Shown: positions 1-6,124 of the stretch, piece by piece | How the letters are laid out: each line of letters begins with the position of its first letter | Position numbering within the stretch: the first letter of the stretch is position 1 | NCBI GenBank assembly: GCA_936933955.1 | Contig: CAKZIN010000014.1 | Span: forward strand, 1-8,563 | Direction of reading: 5' to 3' | Length of the DNA stretch: 8,563 nucleotides | Source: an uncultured Sphingopyxis sp. | Lineage (GTDB): Bacteria; Pseudomonadota; Alphaproteobacteria; Sphingomonadales; Sphingomonadaceae | Position numbers and translations under genes: made by a program | The notes under the pieces: generated by a model | Told to the model about the DNA's origin: nothing | Databases searched by the model: none | The model's input: only the letters and a program-made list of their open reading frames with translations

Positions 1-29
1 TGGAGTTCAGACGTGTGCTCTTCCGATCT
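1..29 (+). other. Illumina TruSeq Read 2 adapter remnant
   Basis: All 29 bases match the 3' end of the Illumina TruSeq Read 2 adapter, including the characteristic ending GCTCTTCCGATCT. This is a sequencing artefact at a contig end, not organism DNA. Genomic sequence starts at about base 30. Any open frame that begins here, such as one from the ATG-like start at 15, is chimeric and should not be annotated. Confidence 0.97.
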
Positions 30-67
30 CTGCAAGCCGGGGCGGCCTCCAAGCGCCGCGAGTGGAT

Positions 68-73
68 AGGGGA
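68..73 (+). promoter_or_regulatory. Shine-Dalgarno of the LapA-domain gene
   Basis: AGGGGA lies 7 bases before the ATG at 81. It fixes that ATG as the start and excludes the longer frame running back into the adapter. Only about 50 genomic bases precede the gene, and no promoter can be recognised in them. Confidence 0.7.
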
Positions 74-80
74 CATAGCC

Positions 81-413
81 ATGCGCACCATCCTTTGGGT
101 CGTCGTCGCGGTCGCGGTCACGATCTTTGCCTTCATGAACCTCGACCCCGTATCGGTGACCCTCGTTCCGGGCGTCAGCGGGGTGCGGGCGGACACGTCG
201 CTGGCGGTGGTCATCCTGACCTCGTTCCTGCTCGGGTTTCTGCCGACCTGGCTGATGATGAGCGCCAATCGCTGGCGGATGAATCGTCGGCTCGAAAATC
301 AGAAGCAGACCATCGACCAGCTGCGCGGCACCACGCCGACCGGTGTGACCCCGGCGGTAGATCCGGTCACGGGCCAGAGCGTCGATCCGGTGACGGGGCG
401 CCCGCTCAACTGA
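81..413 (+). CDS. LapA-domain small inner-membrane protein
   Basis: This is a 110-residue membrane protein with the layout of the LapA (DUF1049) family. The first hydrophobic helix is at about residues 4-20, followed by a short loop with the family-type FAFMNLDPVSV stretch. The second helix is at about 41-60, and a charged cytoplasmic segment (about 61-83, RWRMNRRLENQKQTIDQL) could form a short coiled coil. In E. coli, LapA works with LapB in controlling lipopolysaccharide synthesis. Whether this relative does so is inference, since many proteins with this domain have no tested role. The C-terminal tail carries two copies of DPVTG eight residues apart. The start at 81 has a good ribosome binding site. 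The stop overlaps the pyrF start (TGATG), so the two are probably translated together. The family call comes from topology and motif feel rather than a catalytic signature. Confidence 0.8.
   Translation: MRTILWVVVAVAVTIFAFMNLDPVSVTLVPGVSGVRADTSLAVVILTSFLLGFLPTWLMMSANRWRMNRRLENQKQTIDQLRGTTPTGVTPAVDPVTGQSVDPVTGRPLN
360..399 (+). repeat. Short tandem repeat in the LapA-domain tail
   Basis: Two units start at 360 and 384, 24 bases apart. Over the first 16 bases of each unit 14 are identical (GATCCGGT, then C or G, then ACGGG). They encode DPVTGQSV followed by DPVTGRPL at the very C-terminus of the LapA-domain protein. This looks like a small in-frame duplication. Confidence 0.6.
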
Positions 414-1084
414 TGTCGCCGATCTACCTCGCGCTCGATACGCCGCGGCTGGAGCACGCGCTGGACCTCGCCCAGCGCGTGCGGCGGCATGTCGGCGGGT
501 TCAAACTCGGACTCGAGTTTTTCTGCGCCAACGGGCATCATGGTGTGCATGAGGTCGCGAAGCTCGGCCTGCCGATCTTTCTCGACCTCAAGCTGCACGA
601 CATTCCCAACACGGTCGCCAAGGCGGTGCAGGCGCTGCATCTGTTCGAGCCAGCGATCCTCACCGTTCACGCAGCCGGCGGGCGCGCCATGCTCGAGGAT
701 GCCAAGGCTGCGGCGCCGGCGGGCACCAAGGTCGTCGCGGTGACGGTGCTCACCAGCCTCGATGATGCGGACCTTCATGCGGCGGGAGTCGCGGACGGCG
801 CACATGCGCAGGTCGAGCGCCTCACCCAGCTCGCGTGCGAAGCAGGCGTCGACGGCATCGTCTGTTCTGGAAACGAGGTCGCCGCCGCGAAATCGCTGTG
901 GACGAAGGGCTTCTTCGTCGTGCCTGGAGTACGCCCTGCCAACGGCGCGCTCGGCGATCAAAAGCGCGCGGTCACGCCGCGGGCCGCGCTCGACGCGGGG
1001 GCTTCGGTGCTGGTCGTCGGCCGCCCGATCACGCAGGCGAGCGACCCGAACGCCGCAGCCCGCGCGATCGAAGCGACGCTCTGA
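413..1084 (+). CDS. pyrF: Orotidine 5'-phosphate decarboxylase
   Basis: PyrF converts orotidine 5'-monophosphate to UMP, the last step of de novo pyrimidine synthesis, in the cytoplasm. The 223-residue length fits the bacterial class I enzyme, a TIM barrel that acts as a dimer. Visible signatures are LALD near the start (Asp9), FKLG with Lys31, the catalytic block LDLKLHDIPNTV (Asp58, Lys60, Asp63), the phosphate-loop motif PGVRP at 171-175 and VGRPIT at 202-207. The ATG at 413 overlaps the stop of the preceding gene. I see no strong Shine-Dalgarno at usual spacing, so coupling to the upstream gene is likely. A longer reading frame continues upstream, but that part is the out-of-frame shadow of the LapA-domain gene. 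The next gene starts after a 9-base gap. Confidence 0.96.
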   Translation: MSPIYLALDTPRLEHALDLAQRVRRHVGGFKLGLEFFCANGHHGVHEVAKLGLPIFLDLKLHDIPNTVAKAVQALHLFEPAILTVHAAGGRAMLEDAKAAAPAGTKVVAVTVLTSLDDADLHAAGVADGAHAQVERLTQLACEAGVDGIVCSGNEVAAAKSLWTKGFFVVPGVRPANGALGDQKRAVTPRAALDAGASVLVVGRPITQASDPNAAARAIEATL

Positions 1085-1093
1085 ACCCACAAG

Positions 1094-1729
1094 GTGGCGG
1101 ACGTCAAAATCTGCGGCATTTCGTCGCGCCCGGCACTCGACGCGGCGGTGTGCGGGGGAGCGCGCTATGTCGGCTTCGTTCACTTTCCGCCCTCCCCCCG
1201 GAATTTGAGCGTCGCCGACGCCGAAGCGCTAGGCCGCGCCTTGCCTTCACAAGTGCGCGCTGTGGCGGTGATGGTGGAGCCGGACGACGCGTTGATCGCG
1301 GCAACCGTCAGCACCGGGGCACGGGCGGTGCAGGTCCACAAATGCTCGCCCGAGCGGCTCGGCACCATCCGCGCGCTTTTGCCCGCCGACGTGGAGCTTT
1401 GGGCAGCGGTGCCGGTGCGAACGAGCGGCGACCTTCGCCTGGCGACGGCGGTTGCGCCAGTCGTCGACCGCATCCTCTACGACGCAAAGCCGCCGGAGGG
1501 GGCGCCTTTGCCGGGCGGCATGGGGCTGCGGTTCGACTGGAGCCTGCTCGACGGCTTCGCGCATCCGCGCCCGTGGCTGCTATCGGGCGGCCTCGACCCC
1601 GATAATGTGCGCGAGGCGATCGCTCGTGCGCGGGCGCCAGCGGTGGACGTGAGCTCGGGCGTCGAAAGCGCGCCGGGCGTCAAGGATGTGGACAGAATCG
1701 CGAGCTTCCTCCACGCCGCGCGGGCATGA
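1094..1729 (+). CDS. trpF: Phosphoribosylanthranilate isomerase
   Basis: TrpF isomerises N-(5'-phosphoribosyl)anthranilate to the CdRP enol ketone in tryptophan synthesis. The protein has 211 residues, standard for the monofunctional TIM-barrel enzyme. The catalytic Cys7 sits in VKICGI, and the general acid Asp130 in ILYDAK. Arg36 follows FPPSP. The phosphate-binding loops are SGGLDPDNV (164-172) and DVSSGVES (185-192). The start is GTG at 1094, which gives the expected short run before KICGI; no ATG in frame would do this. An AAGG directly before it is too close to be a good Shine-Dalgarno, so readthrough coupling from pyrF is plausible. The segment usually reading QLHG is VHKC here (81-84). 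The stop overlaps the trpB ATG (ATGA). Confidence 0.96.
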   Translation: MADVKICGISSRPALDAAVCGGARYVGFVHFPPSPRNLSVADAEALGRALPSQVRAVAVMVEPDDALIAATVSTGARAVQVHKCSPERLGTIRALLPADVELWAAVPVRTSGDLRLATAVAPVVDRILYDAKPPEGAPLPGGMGLRFDWSLLDGFAHPRPWLLSGGLDPDNVREAIARARAPAVDVSSGVESAPGVKDVDRIASFLHAARA

Positions 1730-2967
1730 CTCCTCCCCACCCCCCCCTGGCCAATTCGCTTCGCACCATGCCCGATGCCGCGGGCCGCTTCGGCGATTAC
1801 GGCGGACGCTTCGTCGCCGAAACGCTGATGCCGCTGATCCTCGAGCTCGAAGAAGCATGGCGCGCGGCGCAGGCGGACCCGGCCTACGCAGCCGAGCTCG
1901 AAGCGATGGGGCGCGACTATATCGGTCGCCCCTCCCCCATATATTTCGCCGAGCGGCTGACCGCGGAGCTGGGCGGCGCGCAAATCTGGTTCAAGCGCGA
2001 CGAACTGAACCACACCGGCAGCCACAAGATCAACAACTGCGTCGGCCAGATCCTGCTCGCCCGTCGCATGGGCAAGACGCGCATCATCGCGGAGACTGGC
2101 GCGGGGCAGCATGGCGTTGCCACCGCGACCGTTTGCGCGCGTTTCGGCCTTCCCTGCACTATCTACATGGGCGCCAAGGACGTCGAGCGGCAGCAGCCCA
2201 ACGTTTTCCGCATGAAGCTGCTCGGCGCGGAAGTCGTCGCGGTGGAGAGTGGCGCGCGCACGCTCAAGGATGCGATGAACGAGGCGCTGCGCGACTGGGT
2301 CGCCAACGTTCACGACACTTTCTACCTTATCGGCACCGCTGCGGGGCCGCACCCCTACCCAGAAATCGTGCGCGAACTGCAAAGCGTAATCGGCCGCGAA
2401 GCGCGCGCGCAGATGCTCGAGGCGACGGGCAAGCTCCCTGACCTCCTCGTCGCTGCGATCGGCGGCGGGTCCAACGCCATCGGGCTGTTCCATCCGTTCC
2501 TCGATGATGCGGGGGTGGCGATGCTGGGGGTGGAGGCTGCCGGCCATGGCCTCGAAAAACAGCATGCGGCGAGCCTTGCGGGCGGGCGTCCGGGCATCCT
2601 TCACGGCAATCGCACCTACCTCCTCCAGGATGAGGACGGGCAGATCGCGGAGGCGCATTCGATCTCCGCGGGGCTCGATTATCCGGGCATCGGGCCCGAG
2701 CATGCGTGGCTCAAGGACATCGGTCGCGTCGAATATGTCGCGGTTGGCGACGACGATGCGCTTGCGGCGTTTCAACGGCTGTGTCGGGCGGAGGGCATCA
2801 TCCCCGCGCTCGAACCCGCGCATGCCATCGCCGCGATCGTCGAGCGCGCGCCGACGATGCGCGCCGATCAGATCATCCTCGCCAATCTGTGCGGACGTGG
2901 GGACAAGGACATCTTCACCGTCGCCTCCGCGCTCGACACCGCGAGTGGGGTGGAGACCGACGCATGA
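1726..2967 (+). CDS. trpB: Tryptophan synthase beta chain
   Basis: TrpB condenses indole with L-serine to form tryptophan, using pyridoxal phosphate, in an alpha2-beta2 complex with TrpA. The 413-residue length is normal for the TrpB1 type. The PLP-binding lysine is Lys101 in HTGSHKINN. The catalytic glutamate is Glu123 in ETGAGQHG. The phosphate-binding glycine loop is GGGSN (246-250). The C-terminal NLCGRGDKD motif (387-395) has Cys389 where enteric enzymes have the serine that faces the cofactor ring nitrogen. The ATG at 1726 overlaps the trpF stop by four bases. An alternative ATG at 1768 would still keep the conserved FGDYGGRFV block, but neither start has a clear Shine-Dalgarno. A run of eight C residues (1740-1747) lies just inside the gene. 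The stop overlaps the start of a small gene that separates it from trpA. Confidence 0.98.
   Translation: MTPPHPPLANSLRTMPDAAGRFGDYGGRFVAETLMPLILELEEAWRAAQADPAYAAELEAMGRDYIGRPSPIYFAERLTAELGGAQIWFKRDELNHTGSHKINNCVGQILLARRMGKTRIIAETGAGQHGVATATVCARFGLPCTIYMGAKDVERQQPNVFRMKLLGAEVVAVESGARTLKDAMNEALRDWVANVHDTFYLIGTAAGPHPYPEIVRELQSVIGREARAQMLEATGKLPDLLVAAIGGGSNAIGLFHPFLDDAGVAMLGVEAAGHGLEKQHAASLAGGRPGILHGNRTYLLQDEDGQIAEAHSISAGLDYPGIGPEHAWLKDIGRVEYVAVGDDDALAAFQRLCRAEGIIPALEPAHAIAAIVERAPTMRADQIILANLCGRGDKDIFTVASALDTASGVETDA
2952..2955 (+). promoter_or_regulatory. Shine-Dalgarno for the small gene after trpB
   Basis: GGAG inside the 3' end of trpB stands 8 bases before the ATG at 2964. This well-placed site supports the small frame between trpB and trpA as a translated gene rather than a chance opening. 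Confidence 0.55.
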
Positions 2968-3179
2968 GCGCGGATCGCGCTTACCCTCGAACCGACGGCG
3001 TCATCGATCGTGCCTGGTCGGCGACGCGAACTTTCTTCGCGCTGCTGGGCGCGATGTGGCTCGCCGATGAGATCCTTCCGCAGCCGCTCGCGCTCGACGG
3101 AGAGTGGCGCGTTCTGCTGGCCGCAGCTGTGGCGCTGGCCCTCCTCGTCCCCACTTTTCGGACTACCAATGAACGCTGA
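2964..3179 (+). CDS. Small two-helix membrane protein between trpB and trpA
   Basis: I do not recognise this 71-residue protein. It has an N-terminal polar stretch (SADRAYPRTDG, then DRAWSATR) and two hydrophobic segments, about residues 22-38 (rich in Phe, Leu, Ala and Trp) and about 49-64 (VLLAAAVALALLV type). A loop with acidic residues separates them, and the tail is FRTTNER. It is therefore probably a small inner-membrane hairpin protein. Support for it being real: its ATG overlaps the trpB stop (ATGA), a GGAG sits 8 bases upstream, its end overlaps the trpA start by 11 bases, and without it there would be an unexplained 200-base gap in an otherwise seamless operon. It may mainly serve to carry ribosomes from trpB to trpA, or it may have an unrelated envelope role. 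No function can be assigned from sequence. Confidence 0.72.
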   Translation: MSADRAYPRTDGVIDRAWSATRTFFALLGAMWLADEILPQPLALDGEWRVLLAAAVALALLVPTFRTTNER

Positions 3180-3969
3180 CCGCCTCTCTGTCGCTTTCGC
3201 GAAGGGGCGCCCGGCGCTCATCACCTTCCTCACGGCGGGCGATGGCGACACTGCCGCCAACCTCGACTCGCTCGTGGCTGGCGGCGCGGACGTGGTCGAG
3301 CTCGGCATGCCGTTCACAGACCCGATGGCCGACGGCCCCGCCATCCAGGCAGCGAACATCCGCTCGCTCGGCAAGGGCACGACCACCGCCGACGTCCTCG
3401 CCATCGCGCGCGGCTTTCGGGAGCGACACTCCGGCGCGCCGCTGGTGCTGATGGGTTATGCCAACCCGATGCTCGCTCGCGGGGCTGAGTGGTTCGCGAA
3501 GGCGGCGGCCGACGCGGGCGTCGACGGCGTGATCTGCGTCGATCTGCCGCCCGAGGAGGACGCGATGCTCGGCCCTGCGCTACGGGCTGAAGGCATCGCG
3601 CTGATCCGGCTGGCTACGCCCACCACCGATGCAGCCCGACTTCCGGTGGTGCTCGATGGTGCGGGCGGGTTCCTTTACTATGTCTCAGTCGCGGGCATCA
3701 CGGGTGGGCAGAGCGCCGACGCGGACGCCGTTGCGCAGGCCGTGACGCGGATCAAGGCGGCGACCGCTCTACCCGTCGCGGTGGGCTTCGGCGTGCGCAC
3801 GCCCGAGCAGGCCGCGGCGATCGCGCGCCATGCCGATGGCGTCGTCGTCGGCTCGGCGCTGGTCGAGCTGGTTGCGCAGCACGGCACCGCCGCCCCGCAG
3901 CACATCGAAGCGCTCACTCGAGCGCTCGCCCTTGCCGTCCACGGCGCCCGACAGGAGCTCCCCGCATGA
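3169..3969 (+). CDS. trpA: Tryptophan synthase alpha chain
   Basis: TrpA cleaves indole-3-glycerol phosphate to indole and glyceraldehyde 3-phosphate and passes the indole to TrpB through an internal tunnel. The 266 residues match the family length. The catalytic residues are visible: Glu44 in VELGMPF and Asp55 in DPMADGP, with the same 11-residue spacing as Glu49 and Asp60 of the enteric enzyme. Other family marks are MGYANPML, the CVDLPPEE block, loop 6 with ATPTTD, YYVSVAGITGG and the phosphate-binding GFGVRTPEQ and VVGSALV segments. The ATG at 3169 lies inside the end of the preceding small gene, and no good Shine-Dalgarno precedes it, so initiation probably depends on ribosomes finishing that gene. 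The stop overlaps the accD start (ATGA). Confidence 0.98.
   Translation: MNADRLSVAFAKGRPALITFLTAGDGDTAANLDSLVAGGADVVELGMPFTDPMADGPAIQAANIRSLGKGTTTADVLAIARGFRERHSGAPLVLMGYANPMLARGAEWFAKAAADAGVDGVICVDLPPEEDAMLGPALRAEGIALIRLATPTTDAARLPVVLDGAGGFLYYVSVAGITGGQSADADAVAQAVTRIKAATALPVAVGFGVRTPEQAAAIARHADGVVVGSALVELVAQHGTAAPQHIEALTRALALAVHGARQELPA
3953..3957 (+). promoter_or_regulatory. Shine-Dalgarno of accD
   Basis: AGGAG lies 8 bases before the accD ATG at 3966, within the last codons of trpA. It is among the best ribosome binding sites in the operon. It would let accD be translated well independently of trpA, which fits an essential enzyme subunit. Confidence 0.7.
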
Positions 3970-4823
3970 GCTGGATCAACCGCGTCCGCAACGCGATTCC
4001 CTTCATCGCCAAGAAGGCGGAGACGCCCGACAACCTCTGGCACAAGTGCAAGAAGTGCCAGGAGCTCGTGTTCTGCAAGGAGTGGGAGGACAATTGCAAC
4101 GTCTGCCCACGCTGCGACCATCACGACCGTATCGGCGCCGAACGGCGCTTCGAGCAGCTGTTCGACAAGGGTAGCGCGGAGCCGATCGAGCTACCCCGCC
4201 CCGCGGACGATCCGCTGAAGTTTCGCGACACCAAGCGCTACAGCGACCGGCTAAAAACCGCGCGCGCGAACACGCATGCGCGCGATGCGCTGCAGGCGGC
4301 GTTCGGGCGCATTGAGGGGCATGGCGCGGTTGTCGCGGTGCAGGACTTCGCGTTCATGGGCGGGTCGATGGGCGCGGCGGTGGGCGAAGGCTTCGTCGCG
4401 GCGGCGCAGGCGGCGCTCGAACGCCGCGTGCCGTTCATCGCCTTTACCGCAGCGGGCGGCGCGCGGATGCAGGAGGGCATTTTGAGCCTGATGCAGATGC
4501 CGCGCACGACCGTCGCGCTGCAGCAATTGCGCCGCGCCGGCCTCCCCTACATCTGCGTGCTGACCGATCCGACCACCGGCGGGGTCACGGCGAGTTACGC
4601 CATGCTCGGCGACGTGCAGCTGGCCGAACCGGGGGCGCTGATCGGCTTTGCCGGCCAACGCGTAATCGAACAGACCATCCGCGAAAAGCTGCCCGAGGGG
4701 TTCCAGCGCGCCGAATATCTGCGCGACCACGGCATGGTCGATGCGGTCGTCCACCGCCACGAACTGAAGGCCACGCTGGCGCGGCTGCTCGATTTCCTGA
4801 GCCCCGCCGCCAAGGCGGCCTGA
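3966..4823 (+). CDS. accD: Acetyl-CoA carboxylase carboxyltransferase subunit beta
   Basis: AccD pairs with AccA to form the carboxyltransferase of acetyl-CoA carboxylase. The enzyme moves the carboxyl group from biotin on AccB to acetyl-CoA, making malonyl-CoA for fatty acid synthesis. At 285 residues it is slightly shorter than the E. coli protein. The N-terminal four-cysteine zinc ribbon is intact (Cys28, Cys31, Cys47, Cys50). The crotonase-fold carboxyltransferase domain follows, with MGGSMG (131-136), AAGGARMQEG (162-171), TTGGVTAS (203-210) and GFAGQRVI (227-234). The start overlaps the trpA stop and has a clear AGGAG. The stop overlaps the folC start (TGATG). The accD-folC neighbourhood is also seen in E. 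coli. Confidence 0.98.
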   Translation: MSWINRVRNAIPFIAKKAETPDNLWHKCKKCQELVFCKEWEDNCNVCPRCDHHDRIGAERRFEQLFDKGSAEPIELPRPADDPLKFRDTKRYSDRLKTARANTHARDALQAAFGRIEGHGAVVAVQDFAFMGGSMGAAVGEGFVAAAQAALERRVPFIAFTAAGGARMQEGILSLMQMPRTTVALQQLRRAGLPYICVLTDPTTGGVTASYAMLGDVQLAEPGALIGFAGQRVIEQTIREKLPEGFQRAEYLRDHGMVDAVVHRHELKATLARLLDFLSPAAKAA

Positions 4824-6124
4824 TGCCTGACGGAGCGCGCTCGGCGGACCCTGCGGTTCAGCGCGAGCTCGATCGGCTGGTGCTGCGATCGCCCGGGCGC
4901 GACGTGCTCGGCCTCGAACGCATACGCGCGTTACTGGCGAAGCTTGGCGACCCGCATGAGCGGCTGCCGCCGGTGCTGCATGTCGCCGGCACCAACGGCA
5001 AAGGCTCGACCACCGCATTCCTGCGGGCGATGCTGGAGGGCGCCGGGCTGCGCGTGCACGCTTACACCAGCCCGCATCTGGTGCGCTTCAACGAGCGTAT
5101 TCGTCTGGCCGGACGCCTGATCGAGGATGCCGCTCTCGCTCCGCTGCTGGCGGAGGTGAACGACGTTGCAGACGGCATCGGCGCCAGCTTCTTTGAAGTG
5201 ACGACAGCCGCCGCGTTCCTCGCGTTCTCCCGCGTGCCCGCCGACGCGTGCATGATCGAGGTGGGGCTTGGCGGGCGGCTCGACGCGACCAACGTCCTTG
5301 CGCGCCCGCGCGTGACGGGCATCGCCAGCATCGGCATCGACCACGCGGAGTTCCTCCTCGCGCCCGAAGCAGACGTCCCGACCGAGCCGCTCGCGCGTAT
5401 CGGGTTCGAGAAGGCCGGCATCGCCAAGTCCGGCGTTCCGCTCGTCACCCAGTCTCACCCTCCAGAGGCGCGGGCCGCGATCGAGGCGGTCGCCGCACGC
5501 GCCGGCGCGCCACTGTTCCGGGCAGGAGTGGACTTCGACGTGGAGCAGTCGGGGCCCGCGCTGGTCTATCGCGACGCCAAGGGCGAGGTGACCTTGCCGA
5601 CCCCCGCCCTGTCCGGCCAGCACCAGATTGATAACGTCGCGCTCGCGGTGGCGATGCTGCGGCAGTCGGCCCTCGCGTTTGAGCCCGCCGCTGCCGCCAA
5701 GGCACGATGGCCCGCGCGTTTGCAGCGCCTGCGGGAGGGTCCGCTCACGGCTGGGCGAACGGCGGAGACCTGGCTCGACGGCGGGCACAACCTCGACGCC
5801 GCGCAACGCCTGCGCGCTTTCTTCGCCGAGCGAGCGCCGGTGCAGGTCGTGCTCGGCATGCTGTCAAACAAGGATGCGGCTGGTTTCATCGCCGAGCTCG
5901 CGCCGTCGATGTCCCGGATGGTCGCGGTGCCTGTGCTCGGCCACGCGCACCACGCGCCCAATGCGCTCGTCAAGATGGCGCGAGCCTGTGGCGTTCAGGC
6001 AGAGATGGCGTCGGACGTGGGTCGGGCGCTGGCGCAGCTCGAACCACGCCAGCCCGCAGCCATTCTCGGCTCGCTCTACCTTGCGGGGGAGGTGCTATCG
6101 CGCAACGATGAGCTGCCCGACTGA
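4823..6124 (+). CDS. folC: Folylpolyglutamate synthase / dihydrofolate synthase
   Basis: FolC is a cytoplasmic Mur-ligase-fold enzyme. It uses ATP to add glutamate to dihydropteroate (making dihydrofolate) and then to extend folate polyglutamate tails. The 433-residue length fits. Visible motifs are the P-loop AGTNGKGS (55-62), TSPHLVRFNERIR (82-94), VGLGGRLDATN (147-157), GIDH (171-174), EKAGI with the lysine expected to be carbamylated (Lys197), GQHQIDN (265-271), DGGHN (319-323) and the C-terminal GSLYLAGEVL (416-425). The stretch between GIDH and EKAGI is about eight residues longer than in E. coli FolC. Whether it makes both reactions or only one cannot be told from sequence. AAGG lies 7 bases before the ATG, which overlaps the accD stop. 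The 3' end overlaps the convergent ampG gene by 49 bases. Confidence 0.96.
   Translation: MPDGARSADPAVQRELDRLVLRSPGRDVLGLERIRALLAKLGDPHERLPPVLHVAGTNGKGSTTAFLRAMLEGAGLRVHAYTSPHLVRFNERIRLAGRLIEDAALAPLLAEVNDVADGIGASFFEVTTAAAFLAFSRVPADACMIEVGLGGRLDATNVLARPRVTGIASIGIDHAEFLLAPEADVPTEPLARIGFEKAGIAKSGVPLVTQSHPPEARAAIEAVAARAGAPLFRAGVDFDVEQSGPALVYRDAKGEVTLPTPALSGQHQIDNVALAVAMLRQSALAFEPAAAAKARWPARLQRLREGPLTAGRTAETWLDGGHNLDAAQRLRAFFAERAPVQVVLGMLSNKDAAGFIAELAPSMSRMVAVPVLGHAHHAPNALVKMARACGVQAEMASDVGRALAQLEPRQPAAILGSLYLAGEVLSRNDELPD

Noticed and set aside
31..69. Possible tail of an ihfB gene: a frame reading CKPGRPPSAASG and ending in TAG at 67-69
   Set aside because: The KPG resembles the C-terminal FKPGK of IHF beta, but only 12 codons remain next to the adapter junction. 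The match is too short to support.
62..412. Upstream extension of the pyrF reading frame
   Set aside because: It has no family similarity and lies fully across the LapA-domain gene in another frame. PyrF has its expected N-terminus (SPIYLALD) at 413.
299..1183. Long antisense open frame across pyrF
   Set aside because: Its composition is Arg-, His- and Asp-rich without motifs. It is typical of shadow frames in GC-rich DNA opposite a clear gene.
1477..2823. 448-codon antisense open frame across trpF and trpB
   Set aside because: It lies opposite two well-conserved enzymes, has no recognisable domain and no ribosome binding site worth noting. It is a codon-bias shadow.
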